Shown here one piece after another: positions 34,501-42,157 of a stretch of DNA of 42,157 nt (position 1 is the first letter of the stretch; the number at the start of each line of letters is the position of its first letter). A model generated the notes under the pieces. The model searched no databases. It worked only from the letters and a program-made list of their open reading frames with translations, and was not told the DNA's origin. Made by a program: the position numbers and the translations under genes. The DNA comes from Gammaproteobacteria bacterium (lineage in GTDB: Bacteria > Pseudomonadota > Gammaproteobacteria > Pseudomonadales > Halieaceae), in the NCBI GenBank assembly GCA_030426545.1, contig JAUHYL010000033.1, positions 1-42,157 on the forward strand, read 5' to 3'.

Positions 34501-35760
34501 TCAGGCCGAAGCGAGTTTGGCTCGCACGGCCTTGACCACGTTACCTTCCAGTTCCAGAATTTCCAGGCGGTAACGGTCAATGGTCAGGCCGGCGCTGGCG
34601 TCCGGGAATGACTCCAGGTACTCAAGAATGAGCCCGCTCAGTGTTTTTGGCCCGTCAGTCGGCAGTTCCCAGTCCAGGTGTTTGTTGATGTCGCGCACGG
34701 TCGCGGTGCCGGCGATGATATAGCTGCCGTCGCGCTGCGCGTAGATGTTTTCTTCAGACTCTGTGACGTTCGATGTAAATTCGCCGACAATTTCTTCCAG
34801 AATATCTTCCAGTGCGGCAAGCCCCATGACTTCACCGTACTCGTCAACCACCACGGCGAAGGGGTTTTTGCGTTGCTGGAAGTTCATCAGCTGGGTGTGC
34901 AGTGGTGTACTTTCGGGGACGAAGTACGGCTTTTCCATTTCGCGTTCCAGCGCTTCCCTGTCCAGCCCGTCGGCAGCAAGAACACGGCTGGCGCTGCGCA
35001 TATGCAGAATGCCAACGATGTTGTTGATGTCGTCGCGCCATACCGGCAGGCGGGTGTGGGTGCTGGATTGAATACACTCGAGGATATCCGCATCGGCGTC
35101 ATTGAGGTCGATACCGGACACTTCGTTGCGCGGCACCATGATGTCGTCCACCGTCACTTCCTCGAGGTCGAGGATGTTCAGCAACATGCCCCGGTGGCGC
35201 GCGGGAATCAGCCGGCCGGCTTCAGTCACAATGGTGCGCAGTTCGTCGGATGAAACGTGCTCGTCCTTGCCGTTTACCGGGTCGAAGCCCAGCAGGTGCA
35301 ACAAGCCGTTGGTAACGCTGTTGACGAGGACCACCACGGGGTAGAGCGCCCACATCAGCGGTTTGAGTATCAGGCTGGCCGGGAAGGCGATTTTCTCCGG
35401 GTGCAAGGCCGCGATGGTTTTGGGCGTGATCTCGGCGAAGACCAGCAGCACCAGCGTGAGCAGTATCGAAGCGATAACCACCCCCGCATCGCCCCAGAGC
35501 CTGATAGCGATCACCGTGGCAATGGATGCCGCCAGAATATTCACCAGGTTGTTGCCGATCAGGATGAGGCCGATCAGGCGGTCTGGCCTTTCGAGCAGGC
35601 TGGCCGCGCGCAGCGCGCCGCGGTGCTGATTCTTCTGCAGATGCTTCAGGCGGTAGCGGTTGAGAGACATCATGCCCGTTTCCGAACTTGAGAAGAAGCC
35701 GGAGAGGACGATGAGTGCAGCGAGAATGGAAAAGAGTAAACCCAGCGGTGCTTCGTTCAA
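34501..35760 (-). CDS. CNNM/CorB-type membrane protein with CBS domains
   Basis: The protein has 419 residues from TTG 35760, with GAGGTG upstream. Residues about 1-180 are the DUF21/CNNM membrane domain with three to four helices (LSGFFSSSETGMMSLNRYRL is the family start). Two CBS domains follow (VDDIMVPRNEVSGIDL and FAVVVDEYGEVMGLAALEDI), then the CorC/HlyC C-terminal domain (YIIAGTATVRDINKHLDWEL). Family members are linked to magnesium efflux or resistance (CorB/YfjD). It precedes ypjD/ccsA-like and divergent ffh, the E. coli yfjD-ypjD-ffh order. Confidence 0.92.
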   Translation of the reverse strand: MNEAPLGLLFSILAALIVLSGFFSSSETGMMSLNRYRLKHLQKNQHRGALRAASLLERPDRLIGLILIGNNLVNILAASIATVIAIRLWGDAGVVIASILLTLVLLVFAEITPKTIAALHPEKIAFPASLILKPLMWALYPVVVLVNSVTNGLLHLLGFDPVNGKDEHVSSDELRTIVTEAGRLIPARHRGMLLNILDLEEVTVDDIMVPRNEVSGIDLNDADADILECIQSSTHTRLPVWRDDINNIVGILHMRSASRVLAADGLDREALEREMEKPYFVPESTPLHTQLMNFQQRKNPFAVVVDEYGEVMGLAALEDILEEIVGEFTSNVTESEENIYAQRDGSYIIAGTATVRDINKHLDWELPTDGPKTLSGLILEYLESFPDASAGLTIDRYRLEILELEGNVVKAVRAKLASA

Positions 35761-35847
35761 GGCCGGGGAACACCTCGTATAGGTTATGAACGGGTATCTT
35801 GAAGAAAAAGCCTGACAGGGGCAAGACCTGCCGTTGCCTGTGTGTTG

Positions 35848-36651
35848 CTAGGGCTTTTGCAACACCAACTCCAGCACCAGCTTGGAGCCAAAAAAAGCCA
35901 GCATCAGCAGTGCGAAACCGGCCAGCGTGAAACGGACCGCCGTGTTCGCGCGCCAACCCAGCCGATAGTGCCCCCAAAGCAGCACCGAAAACATCAGCCA
36001 GGCGAGGATAGTCAGTACGGTCTTGTGCACCAGGTGCTGGGCAAAAATGTCCTCGATAAAAATGAAACCCGTCACGATGGCCAGTGTGAGCAGGGCAACG
36101 CCTACCCACAGCAGCTCGAACAGCATGGTTTCCATGAGCTGCAGCGGTGGCAGTATCTGTACGATGCCCCGCGTGTGCCGGTGGCGCAGTTGGTAGTTCT
36201 GGATAGCCAGCAGCGCGGACTGTGCCGCGGCCAGCGTCAGCACGGCATAGGAAACGATCGACGCACCGATGTGGAACAGCATGCCCACAGGCATGTCGCC
36301 CTGAATGCCCGCGGTATCCGGCGCGAAAGAAGAGACCAGTACGGACAGCGCGGAAAGCGGAAAAAGGATGACGATCAGGTTCTGTAACGGCCTGCGCGCC
36401 AATGAAGCGATGCAGGCTACATTCACCACCAGGAAGATCAGCGCGGATACCTTGAAGAATCCGAAACTCACGGTGCCGCCCTGCCACATGCTCTCCCAGG
36501 CAACGATGCTGTGCAGCAACAATGCCACCAGCCCTGTGCCCAGTACGCCGCGTCCCAGCTTCTGGCCGCGCTGCGAAATATGCAACAGTTGCAGGCCGGT
36601 AGCGACGAGGTACAACAGCGCGCATAGCGGTGCGAAGAGCGAGGGAGGCAT
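35848..36651 (-). CDS. ypjD: CcsA/YpjD-like inner-membrane protein
   Basis: The protein has 267 residues with about eight hydrophobic helices. It belongs to the cytochrome c assembly (CcsA/YpjD) family: WQGGTVSFGFFKVSALIFLV near the third helix, MLFHIGASIVSYAVLTLAAA with a conserved His, and HLVHKTVLTILAWLMFSVLLW with another. YpjD has been linked to magnesium handling with CorB in E. coli, and here the two are adjacent on the same strand, 87 bases apart. The intergenic gap to ffh holds a promoter candidate. Heme-handling activity is unproven. Confidence 0.9.
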   Translation of the reverse strand: MPPSLFAPLCALLYLVATGLQLLHISQRGQKLGRGVLGTGLVALLLHSIVAWESMWQGGTVSFGFFKVSALIFLVVNVACIASLARRPLQNLIVILFPLSALSVLVSSFAPDTAGIQGDMPVGMLFHIGASIVSYAVLTLAAAQSALLAIQNYQLRHRHTRGIVQILPPLQLMETMLFELLWVGVALLTLAIVTGFIFIEDIFAQHLVHKTVLTILAWLMFSVLLWGHYRLGWRANTAVRFTLAGFALLMLAFFGSKLVLELVLQKP

Positions 36652-36690
36652 AGGTTTGGGGCTTGGCCGTGGGTAACGTATACTGCCTTC

Positions 36691-36719
36691 TTTGTACCGA
36701 CTTGTCCCCCCGGAATCAA
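36691..36719 (-). promoter_or_regulatory. Possible promoter of the ypjD-corB-like pair
   Basis: On the minus strand TTGATT (36719-36714), 17 nt, and TACAAA (36696-36691) lie about 40 bp upstream of the ypjD start. Visual match only. Confidence 0.4.
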
Positions 36720-36895
36720 TAGCGCGCCGTGGTGCCGCCGCGTTCGATGGAACGCAATCCGGCTAACCTTGTCTGCCAGGCGAATGGGTCGGTCAGCCGC
36801 GGGCCACGCTTTGGGCTGGTCGTTAGCGCAACCGGTAGTAACCTGCAAAATTAAATTTATTGTAAATCGCCACTGAGTATTGAGAGAGTCCCCGC

Positions 36896-38278
36896 ATGTT
36901 CCAGAGCCTGAGTGATCGCCTGTCCAGCACGCTGCGCAATATCAGCGGCAAGTCCAGGCTGAGCGAAGACAACATTCAGGAGACCATGCGTGAAGTGCGC
37001 ATGGCCTTGCTTGAGGCCGATGTCGCACTGCCGGTGGTCAAGGATTTTGTCGACAGCGTCAAGCAGCGCGCGCTGGGCCAGGAGGTGATGCAGAGCCTGA
37101 GTCCGGGCCAGGCCTTCCTTAAAATTGTGCAGGCCGAACTACAGGACACCATGGGTGTTGCAAACGAGGGCCTTAACCTGGCCACCGCGCCACCGGCAGT
37201 GATACTGATGGCCGGCCTGCAGGGCGCGGGTAAGACCACCACCGTCGCCAAGCTGGCGAAACTCCTGGCCGAGCGGGATAAGAAGAAGGTCACCGTGGTC
37301 AGCGCCGACGTCTACCGGCCGGCCGCCATCAAGCAGCTCGAAACACTGGCTGGCGAGGTGGGCGCAGACTTTTTCCCCAGCGATGTATCACAGAAGCCGG
37401 TCGCGATTGTTCAGGCTGCCATCGAGCACGCCAGAATCCAGTTCAGCGATGTCCTGATCGTGGATACTGCAGGTCGTCTGGCGATTGACGAGGCGATGAT
37501 GGCCGAGATCGCCGAGTTGCATGCCGCTGTAAAACCGGTGGAGACGCTGTTCGTTGTCGATGCGATGACAGGGCAGGATGCCGCCAACACCGCGCGGGCA
37601 TTCGGTGAGGCACTCCCGCTCACCGGTGTCGTGCTGACCAAGGTAGATGCCGACACTCGCGGGGGCGCTGCGCTTTCGGTACGCGCCGTCACCGGCAAGC
37701 CGATTAAATTCCTGGGTGTGGGTGAAAAAACCGCCGCCCTGGATCCGTTCCATCCGGATCGACTGGCCTCGCGCATTCTCGGCATGGGCGACGTGATGTC
37801 GCTGATCGAGGAGGCCGAACAGAAGGTCGACAAGAAAAAAGCCGAGCGACTGGCGAAGAAGGTCAAGAAGGGAGGTCGCTTTGACCTCGAGGATTTCCGC
37901 GACCAGTTGCAGCAGATGAACAACATGGGCGGCATCACCAACATGCTCGACAAGTTGCCCGGTATGGGCAACATGGCGCAGATGGCACAACAGAATCTGG
38001 ATACCAGGATGTTTGCCCGCATGGAGGCGATGATCAATTCCATGACCCCGGACGAGCGCCGTCGCCCGGAGACCATCCAGGGCTCGCGTAAACGCCGCAT
38101 CACGCAGGGCTCCGGCACGCAGGTGCAGGAACTCAACCGCCTGCTGAAACAGCACAAGCAGATGCAGAAAATGATGAAGAAAATGAAGGGCGGCGGTATG
38201 CAGAAAATGATGCGCGGCCTGGGTGGGATGACGGGGCAGGGCGGTGCGGGCGGTCCCGGGGGCTTCCCATTCCAGTAA
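36896..38278 (+). CDS. ffh: Signal recognition particle protein Ffh
   Basis: The protein has 460 residues from ATG 36896, with a GAGAGAG ribosome site about 8 nt upstream. The N domain is followed by the GTPase G domain (AGLQGAGKTTTVAKLA is G1, VSADVYRPAAIKQL the G2 region, VDTAGRL G3, TKVDAD G4, GVGEKTAALDPF the end). The Met-rich M domain at the C-terminus has MINSMTPDERR and a run of MQKMMKKMKGGGMQKMM. It binds signal peptides and 4.5S RNA and targets nascent membrane proteins to FtsY. Standard length and motifs; it precedes rpsP. Confidence 0.98.
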   Translation: MFQSLSDRLSSTLRNISGKSRLSEDNIQETMREVRMALLEADVALPVVKDFVDSVKQRALGQEVMQSLSPGQAFLKIVQAELQDTMGVANEGLNLATAPPAVILMAGLQGAGKTTTVAKLAKLLAERDKKKVTVVSADVYRPAAIKQLETLAGEVGADFFPSDVSQKPVAIVQAAIEHARIQFSDVLIVDTAGRLAIDEAMMAEIAELHAAVKPVETLFVVDAMTGQDAANTARAFGEALPLTGVVLTKVDADTRGGAALSVRAVTGKPIKFLGVGEKTAALDPFHPDRLASRILGMGDVMSLIEEAEQKVDKKKAERLAKKVKKGGRFDLEDFRDQLQQMNNMGGITNMLDKLPGMGNMAQMAQQNLDTRMFARMEAMINSMTPDERRRPETIQGSRKRRITQGSGTQVQELNRLLKQHKQMQKMMKKMKGGGMQKMMRGLGGMTGQGGAGGPGGFPFQ

Positions 38279-38335
38279 CGGCCACCTGCCGCGCCTAAGG
38301 CCCGGTTTTTCCTATAAAAATATCGCCGGCGGGGC

Positions 38336-38364
38336 TTTAAACTCCGCACCAATTTCCGTATGAT
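38336..38364 (+). promoter_or_regulatory. Promoter of the rpsP-rimM-trmD-rplS operon
   Basis: TTTAAA at 38336-38341, 17 nt, and TATGAT at 38359-38364 lie in the ffh-rpsP gap, leaving a leader of about 90 nt before the rpsP start. The -10 matches five of six consensus positions. Confidence 0.55.
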
Positions 38365-38457
38365 ACGCCACCTTTGCGGCACCTGTGTCGCGTTTTGTCG
38401 TGCGCGTTTAGGCTGTTTCGCAGCAGATCGCCGCTAAATTTCAGGAAATCGCCGAAC

Positions 38458-38709
38458 ATGGTAACAATTCGTCTTGCTCGTGGTGGCGCCAAGAAGCGTC
38501 CCTTCTACCACCTTACGGTGACTGACAGCCGCAATGCCCGCAATGGCCGGTTCATCGAGCGCGTGGGCTTTTTCAACCCCGTGGCCCGTGGCCAGGAAGA
38601 GCGTCTGCGTGTCGACGTGGAGCGCATCGCCTATTGGCAGGGTCAGGGCGCACAGTTGTCTGACCGTGTCGCCAAGCTGGTCAGCCAAGCCGGCGCAAAC
38701 GCGGCTTAA
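38458..38709 (+). CDS. rpsP: 30S ribosomal protein bS16
   Basis: The protein has 83 residues from ATG 38458, with AGGA upstream. [20 protein letters not shown] is the canonical start and [18 protein letters not shown] the middle. It is a small-subunit assembly protein and heads the rpsP-rimM-trmD-rplS operon. Normal length. Confidence 0.98.
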   Translation: MVTIRLARGGAKKRPFYHLTVTDSRNARNGRFIERVGFFNPVARGQEERLRVDVERIAYWQGQGAQLSDRVAKLVSQAGANAA

Positions 38710-38741
38710 GCGTTTGCCGTCTGCCGCGGCAGACGAACGCA

Positions 38742-39284
38742 ATGCCTGAAGAGGCATCTGACGTCACGCTGGTGGTGGGCAAAATCACCGGCTGTTATGG
38801 CATCAAGGGCTGGGTGCGTGTGCATGCCTACACGGAGCCGCCGGAGAATTTCCTGCAGCTGGGCCAGTGGCAGATAAAGCGCCGTGGCGTGCTCGAGCCG
38901 GTGTGTTTCGATCGCGGCAAGCGTCATGGCAAGGGCCTGGTGGCTCACATCGAGGGAGTGGATGACCGCACCCTCGCCGAGACCTTCAACGGGCTGGAAG
39001 TGCTGGCGCCGGAATCTGTGATTCCAGCGCTGGAGGAAGGAGAGTTTTACTGGCGCGATCTTGTCGGTTTGTCAGTCTGGTGCCTGCAGGGCAGTGATCG
39101 TGTGCTGCTGGGCAAGGTCGACTACCTGATTGAGACTGGCGCCAATGATGTACTGGTGGTCAAAGCCTGTGCGGGCAGTGTCGACAACCGGGAGCGATTG
39201 ATTCCCTATTTGCCCGGTCAGACGGTACGGCGAGTGGATACGGACGAGGCGCTGATTGAAGTCGACTGGTTTGTCGATGAATAG
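38742..39284 (+). CDS. rimM: Ribosome maturation factor RimM
   Basis: The protein has 180 residues from ATG 38742. VVGKITGCYGIKGWVRVHAY is the N-terminal barrel signature. EGEFYWRDLVGLSVW and ANDVLVVKA mark the PRC-barrel C-terminal domain, ending IPYLPGQTVRRVD. It binds bS16/uS19 and helps 30S maturation. It sits in the standard place between rpsP and trmD. Confidence 0.97.
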   Translation: MPEEASDVTLVVGKITGCYGIKGWVRVHAYTEPPENFLQLGQWQIKRRGVLEPVCFDRGKRHGKGLVAHIEGVDDRTLAETFNGLEVLAPESVIPALEEGEFYWRDLVGLSVWCLQGSDRVLLGKVDYLIETGANDVLVVKACAGSVDNRERLIPYLPGQTVRRVDTDEALIEVDWFVDE

Positions 39285-39377
39285 GGCGATCTGACAGCCG
39301 AATCGTTTAAGGTGGTTCGGCTGGAACAAGCAGCCGTTGAGTAGTCAACGGCTGTGCTGTTGAGGAGGCGGCAACCC

Positions 39378-40133
39378 ATGCATTTGGCGCTGGTGAGCCT
39401 GTTTCCCGAGATGTTCAGCGCTGTCACCGGCCATGGCGTTACCGGCAGGGCAGTGCGTGAAGCGCTGGTGACGGTGAGCCATCACAACCCCAGGGATTTC
39501 ACTGCCGATGTGCATCGCACGGTAGATGACAGGCCCTACGGCGGTGGCCCGGGCATGTTGATGAAAACAGCGCCGTTGCAGCAGGCGATCGGTGCCGCGC
39601 GCCTCGCGGTGAAAGAGACTGTAAAGGCAGATGCACGCGTCATCTACCTGTCGCCCCAGGGGCGCAGACTGGATCACGAAAAGGTGTTGGAGTTGTCGCG
39701 ACTTGAGGCTTTGATCCTGGTCGCGGGTCGGTACGAGGGCATCGATGAGCGCCTCGTGGCGGCGGAGGTAGACGAGGAAGTGTCTATCGGAGACTACGTG
39801 TTGAGTGGCGGTGAATTGCCCGCCATGGTGGTAATGGATGCCGTGGTGAGGCAGCTGTCCGGCGTACTTGGACATGCATTGTCGGCGCAGGAGGATTCCT
39901 TCGCAGACGGGTTGCTGGATTGCCCGCACTACACGCGGCCGGAACACTGGCAGGGAATGCCGGTGCCGGAGATTTTACTGGGCGGAAACCACGCGGCGAT
40001 TCGTCGCTGGCGCCTGAAGCAGTCACTGGGCAGAACCTATGAGCGTCGCCCGGAGCTGCTGGCGGAACGGCAGACCACTGCCGAGGAAGATGAACTGTTG
40101 GCGGAGTATCTCCGCGAGCGCAACGAACATTAA
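39378..40133 (+). CDS. trmD: tRNA (guanine-N1)-methyltransferase
   Basis: The protein has 251 residues from ATG 39378, with GAGGAGG 9 nt upstream. Knotted SPOUT methyltransferase: [44 protein letters not shown] and [20 protein letters not shown] contain the SAM trefoil knot and the catalytic region; [20 protein letters not shown] follows. It methylates G37 of tRNAs for Leu, Pro and Arg. A 93-base gap separates it from rimM, with no structure I can assign. Confidence 0.98.
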   Translation: MHLALVSLFPEMFSAVTGHGVTGRAVREALVTVSHHNPRDFTADVHRTVDDRPYGGGPGMLMKTAPLQQAIGAARLAVKETVKADARVIYLSPQGRRLDHEKVLELSRLEALILVAGRYEGIDERLVAAEVDEEVSIGDYVLSGGELPAMVVMDAVVRQLSGVLGHALSAQEDSFADGLLDCPHYTRPEHWQGMPVPEILLGGNHAAIRRWRLKQSLGRTYERRPELLAERQTTAEEDELLAEYLRERNEH

Positions 40134-40184
40134 GAGCGAGCAGCTCGCTGTGAAGCGACTGCGTGGGACAGCAAGGAGAAAACC

Positions 40185-40538
40185 ATGAGCACCAACAAGA
40201 TCATTGCACAGATTGAAGCCGAGCAGATGGAGAAAGAAATTCCTGAGTTCGGTCCGGGTGACACGGTGGTGGTGCAGGTAAAAGTGAAGGAAGGGTCGCG
40301 CGAGCGTCTGCAGGCCTTTGAAGGTGTGTGCATTGCGAAACGTAATCGCGCGCTGAATTCCTCCTTCACCGTGCGCAAGATTTCGCATGGCGTCGGTGTT
40401 GAACGGACTTTCCAGACCTACAGCCCCATGGTCGACAGTATCAGTGTCAAGCGCCGCGGCGACGTGCGCCAGGCCAAGCTTTACTACCTGCGTGAGCGCA
40501 GCGGTCGTGCGGCACGAATCAAGGAAAAGTTGGACTAG
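40185..40538 (+). CDS. rplS: 50S ribosomal protein bL19
   Basis: The protein has 117 residues from ATG 40185, with AAGGAG upstream. [40 protein letters not shown] and [15 protein letters not shown] are typical of bL19, ending with a basic tail. It sits at the 30S-50S interface. The IS1182-like element begins 34 bp after its stop, and the only terminator-like hairpin downstream lies inside that element. Confidence 0.98.
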   Translation: MSTNKIIAQIEAEQMEKEIPEFGPGDTVVVQVKVKEGSRERLQAFEGVCIAKRNRALNSSFTVRKISHGVGVERTFQTYSPMVDSISVKRRGDVRQAKLYYLRERSGRAARIKEKLD

Positions 40539-40572
40539 CACGCAGTCTGCATTCCCTCGAAAGGCGGCCTAT

Positions 40573-40590
40573 GGAGACTGTGTAAAAACA
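40573..40590 (+). repeat. Left terminal inverted repeat of the IS
   Basis: GGAGACTGTGTAAAAACA; matches the complement of the right end at 17 of 18 positions. Confidence 0.85.
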
Positions 40591-40613
40591 CACTCCAGTG
40601 GCCCAAATCAGGA

Positions 40614-40639
40614 AGCCCAGCTAATTTAGCTGGGCTTTT
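40614..40639 (+). terminator. Hairpin with T-rich tail inside the IS left end
   Basis: AGCCCAGCTA-ATT-TAGCTGGGCT is a perfect 10-bp stem with a 3-nt loop, followed by TTTCTGTTTTTG. In the plus direction it can end rplS operon transcripts that enter the element before they run antisense through the transposase. Confidence 0.85.
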
Positions 40640-40670
40640 CTGTTTTTGTGAACTGATTCCAGAGGTCGGA

Positions 40671-42089
40671 TCACCTCAAGACTGCCAGCAATCTCGGTAC
40701 ACCCACTTCACTCACTATCCTTGCTAGGTTGTAGCTGAAGATCCCGAGCCCCATCTCTGCTCTAGCACCCTCCATGCCTTTGCAAAGAAACCGCCTGAGC
40801 CCCATTACTTGCTTTAAAACTGCAAATGGGCGTTCGACTGCGGCCATTCTGATCACCATCAATCCCGGATTTTCAGCAAGGCGTGCCTCGGAAAGAGCAA
40901 AAGCTTCTTCGTGGAAGTGTCGACTCACCCAGCGACGATCCGCCTTGGTACATTTGGACTGCAATGCGCAGCCGTTACAGCCTGTTCGGCTGTAAAGGTA
41001 ACTCTTGTCCTTGCTGCTGTAGGTTGTGTAGCTCAGCTCCTCTCCTGCCGGGCAGGTGAAGCTGTTCCTCTGTTCATCGTAGTGGAATGCCGATTTCTGG
41101 AAGAAATCCGGTGATTGATTGTTGACTGCTCTGCGGCTTGGCACCGCCAATTCAATACCTTGCGACTCACAAGCTGCCTGCTGCTCGCCATTGGAGTAAC
41201 CCGCATCCGCAACCACTACTAGATTATCTGCCGCCAGGATGGCCTTGGCGCCTTCTGCCATCGGTTGCAAATCTTGGCTATCGGCGCTGCGGTCGGTCAC
41301 CTCATGGTGCACAATCAAGCCACTATCCGCATCGACCGCTGTCTGCACGTTGTAGCCCAGCACGGTACCCTCGCGCCCGGAACGCATCAGCTTCGCCTCA
41401 GGCTCAGTCGCACAATGTTGGTTGCTGTCGCGCGCATCCATCTCCGATTCAATATCATCCAGTTGCACACCCTCTACCTCCAGGCGCTGCAAAGCGCGCT
41501 GGACGTGGTCGCTTTCCATCTCGACGTTAACGTCCTCACCATCGGCTTTGGCGAGTTGGTTCAGATACGTGTCGACCAACCACTCCACACGTTTGCGTCG
41601 CTCCCGCAACTGCTTGCGGGTCAATGCACGGTCTTTACTGGCTGCTGCTTTGAATTTACTACCATCGATGGCCACCAGGCGCCCGGTCAGCAGATCCGCC
41701 TGGCGGCAGAACTGAATAAAGGCTTGGCAAGCTCCTTTTATGGCAGAAGCATTCTCTTTGCGGAAGTCCGCTATGGTTTTAAAGTCAGGAGACAAACGCT
41801 TTATCAACCAAATAACTTCAAGGTTGCGGTGACATTCTTTTTCCAGTCTGCGACTGGAGCGAACCTGATTGAGATAGCCGTAAACGTAGAGCTTAAGCAG
41901 GTCGGCTGGGTTGTAGGGCTTGCGACCGGTTGTCTTGGTGGTGGCCTTTGAAAAACCCAGCTCTACCAGATCCAGGTTATCAATAAAGGCATCGATTACC
42001 CTAACGGGGTGGTCTTCATCGACGTAGTCATCGAGTGTATCTGGCAGCAAGCTGCCTTGGTCACGCGACTCTCCATCCAAATGGCGCAT
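40671..42089 (-). CDS. IS1182-family transposase
   Basis: The protein has 472 residues from ATG 42089, the start expected for the family (MRHLDGESRDQGSLLPDTLD). DDE transposase: Asp142 in VAIDGSKF, Asp295 in VVVADAGYSNGEQ and Glu419 in AAVERPFAVLKQ are the likely catalytic triad. A Cys-rich segment (CNGCALQSKC) follows the insertion domain. An N-terminal helix-rich DNA-binding part precedes it. It cuts and joins the element's inverted repeats. No ribosome site precedes the ATG; a terminator-like hairpin ends three bases upstream. The reading frame is intact. Confidence 0.93.
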   Translation of the reverse strand: MRHLDGESRDQGSLLPDTLDDYVDEDHPVRVIDAFIDNLDLVELGFSKATTKTTGRKPYNPADLLKLYVYGYLNQVRSSRRLEKECHRNLEVIWLIKRLSPDFKTIADFRKENASAIKGACQAFIQFCRQADLLTGRLVAIDGSKFKAAASKDRALTRKQLRERRKRVEWLVDTYLNQLAKADGEDVNVEMESDHVQRALQRLEVEGVQLDDIESEMDARDSNQHCATEPEAKLMRSGREGTVLGYNVQTAVDADSGLIVHHEVTDRSADSQDLQPMAEGAKAILAADNLVVVADAGYSNGEQQAACESQGIELAVPSRRAVNNQSPDFFQKSAFHYDEQRNSFTCPAGEELSYTTYSSKDKSYLYSRTGCNGCALQSKCTKADRRWVSRHFHEEAFALSEARLAENPGLMVIRMAAVERPFAVLKQVMGLRRFLCKGMEGARAEMGLGIFSYNLARIVSEVGVPRLLAVLR

Positions 42090-42124
42090 AAAAAAATACC
42101 CGTATCTCGCGATACGGGTATTTT
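42090..42124 (-). terminator. Perfect hairpin and U-tract abutting the transposase start
   Basis: On the minus strand a perfect 14-bp stem (AAAATACCCGTATC with GATACGGGTATTTT, loop 4 nt) ends in seven Ts, and the next bases are the ATG. In form it is an intrinsic terminator for transcripts entering from outside, and it would also hide the translation start. Confidence 0.75.
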
Positions 42125-42139
42125 GTCAGAGCCGGGAGA

Positions 42140-42157
42140 TGTTTTCACACAGTCTCC
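42140..42157 (-). repeat. Right terminal inverted repeat of the IS
   Basis: Reads GGAGACTGTGTGAAAACA on the minus strand and ends at the last base of the window. Confidence 0.85.

Larger units (their letters stand above)
40573..42157 (-). mobile_element. IS1182-family insertion sequence
   Basis: A 1585-bp element with 18-bp terminal inverted repeats (17 of 18 match: GGAGACTGTGT, A or G, then AAAACA) at 40573-40590 and 42140-42157. It carries one transposase gene on the minus strand. Its outer right base is the last base of the window, so the right flank and the target duplication cannot be seen. The left junction lies 34 bp after rplS. The gene is full length and the inverted repeats are well kept, which suggests recent insertion. 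Confidence 0.85.

Noticed and set aside
35222-36625. 467-codon open frame on the minus strand across the corB and ypjD genes
   Set aside because: It lies in another frame of two well-supported genes and its composition is Arg/Ala/Gly-rich with no recognisable motif; a shadow of high GC.
37411-38382. 323-codon open frame antisense to ffh
   Set aside because: Shadow of ffh codons; rich in Ser, Ile and Cys, with no family motif and no start context.

Overview
The window looks like a chromosomal segment of a GC-rich marine gammaproteobacterium. The Halieaceae/Cellvibrionales neighbourhood is my best guess, inferred from gene families and not tested by phylogeny. Two things point there. The right third carries a textbook gammaproteobacterial core (queA-tgt; corB-like and ypjD-like genes divergent from ffh; rpsP-rimM-trmD-rplS). 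The left half is an envelope-glycan region of the exosortase A/PEP-CTERM type. No exosortase (XrtA) or Wzx/Wzy gene lies in the window, so the partner genes must be elsewhere or beyond the left edge.

Region 1 (1-14.6 kb) is an accessory decoration or assembly module. It has a GT2 glycosyltransferase cut by the left edge, an ATP-grasp ligase fused to a low-molecular-weight protein tyrosine phosphatase, a sulfotransferase, three alpha/beta-hydrolase-fold proteins of the exosortase A-associated families, a small acyl carrier protein, a BioF2/FemAB-like acyltransferase, an asparagine-synthetase-like protein without the glutaminase cysteine, a secreted esterase-like protein, and an MBOAT/AlgJ-like O-acylation pair. 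Several members lack canonical catalytic residues: hydrolase elbows with Cys or Arg instead of Ser, one His changed to Gln, and no GATase Cys. This is the strongest candidate for an undescribed pathway.

Region 2 (14.6-18 kb) holds a GlrK-QseG-GlrR-type two-component system with its lipoprotein. Region 3 (18-24.6 kb) has a palindrome-rich upstream region, a possible 34-residue ORF, a PEP-CTERM-like secreted protein, two exosortase-associated glycosyltransferases, and all four activities for GDP-D-glycero-alpha-D-manno-heptose in three genes (HddC-GmhB fusion, HddA, GmhA). The activated heptose is presumably used by the neighbouring glycosyltransferases.

Region 4 (24.6-30 kb) contains a long coiled-coil protein, a small outer-membrane beta-barrel, a SixA-like phosphatase downstream of a secreted Rap1a/Tai-like protein, and a secreted FG-GAP/VCBS repeat protein. 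Region 5 (29.9-40.5 kb) is housekeeping: tRNA-Leu(CAA), a protein with an acidic Ala/Glu tail, queA-tgt and a tight run of small genes (NIF3-like, Nudix, gamma-carbonic anhydrase, DUF1289), then corB/ypjD and the ffh and rpsP-rimM-trmD-rplS operons. The window ends with an apparently complete IS1182-family element (40573-42157) whose right inverted repeat coincides with the last base. It sits 34 bp after rplS and has a perfect terminator-like hairpin abutting the transposase start codon.
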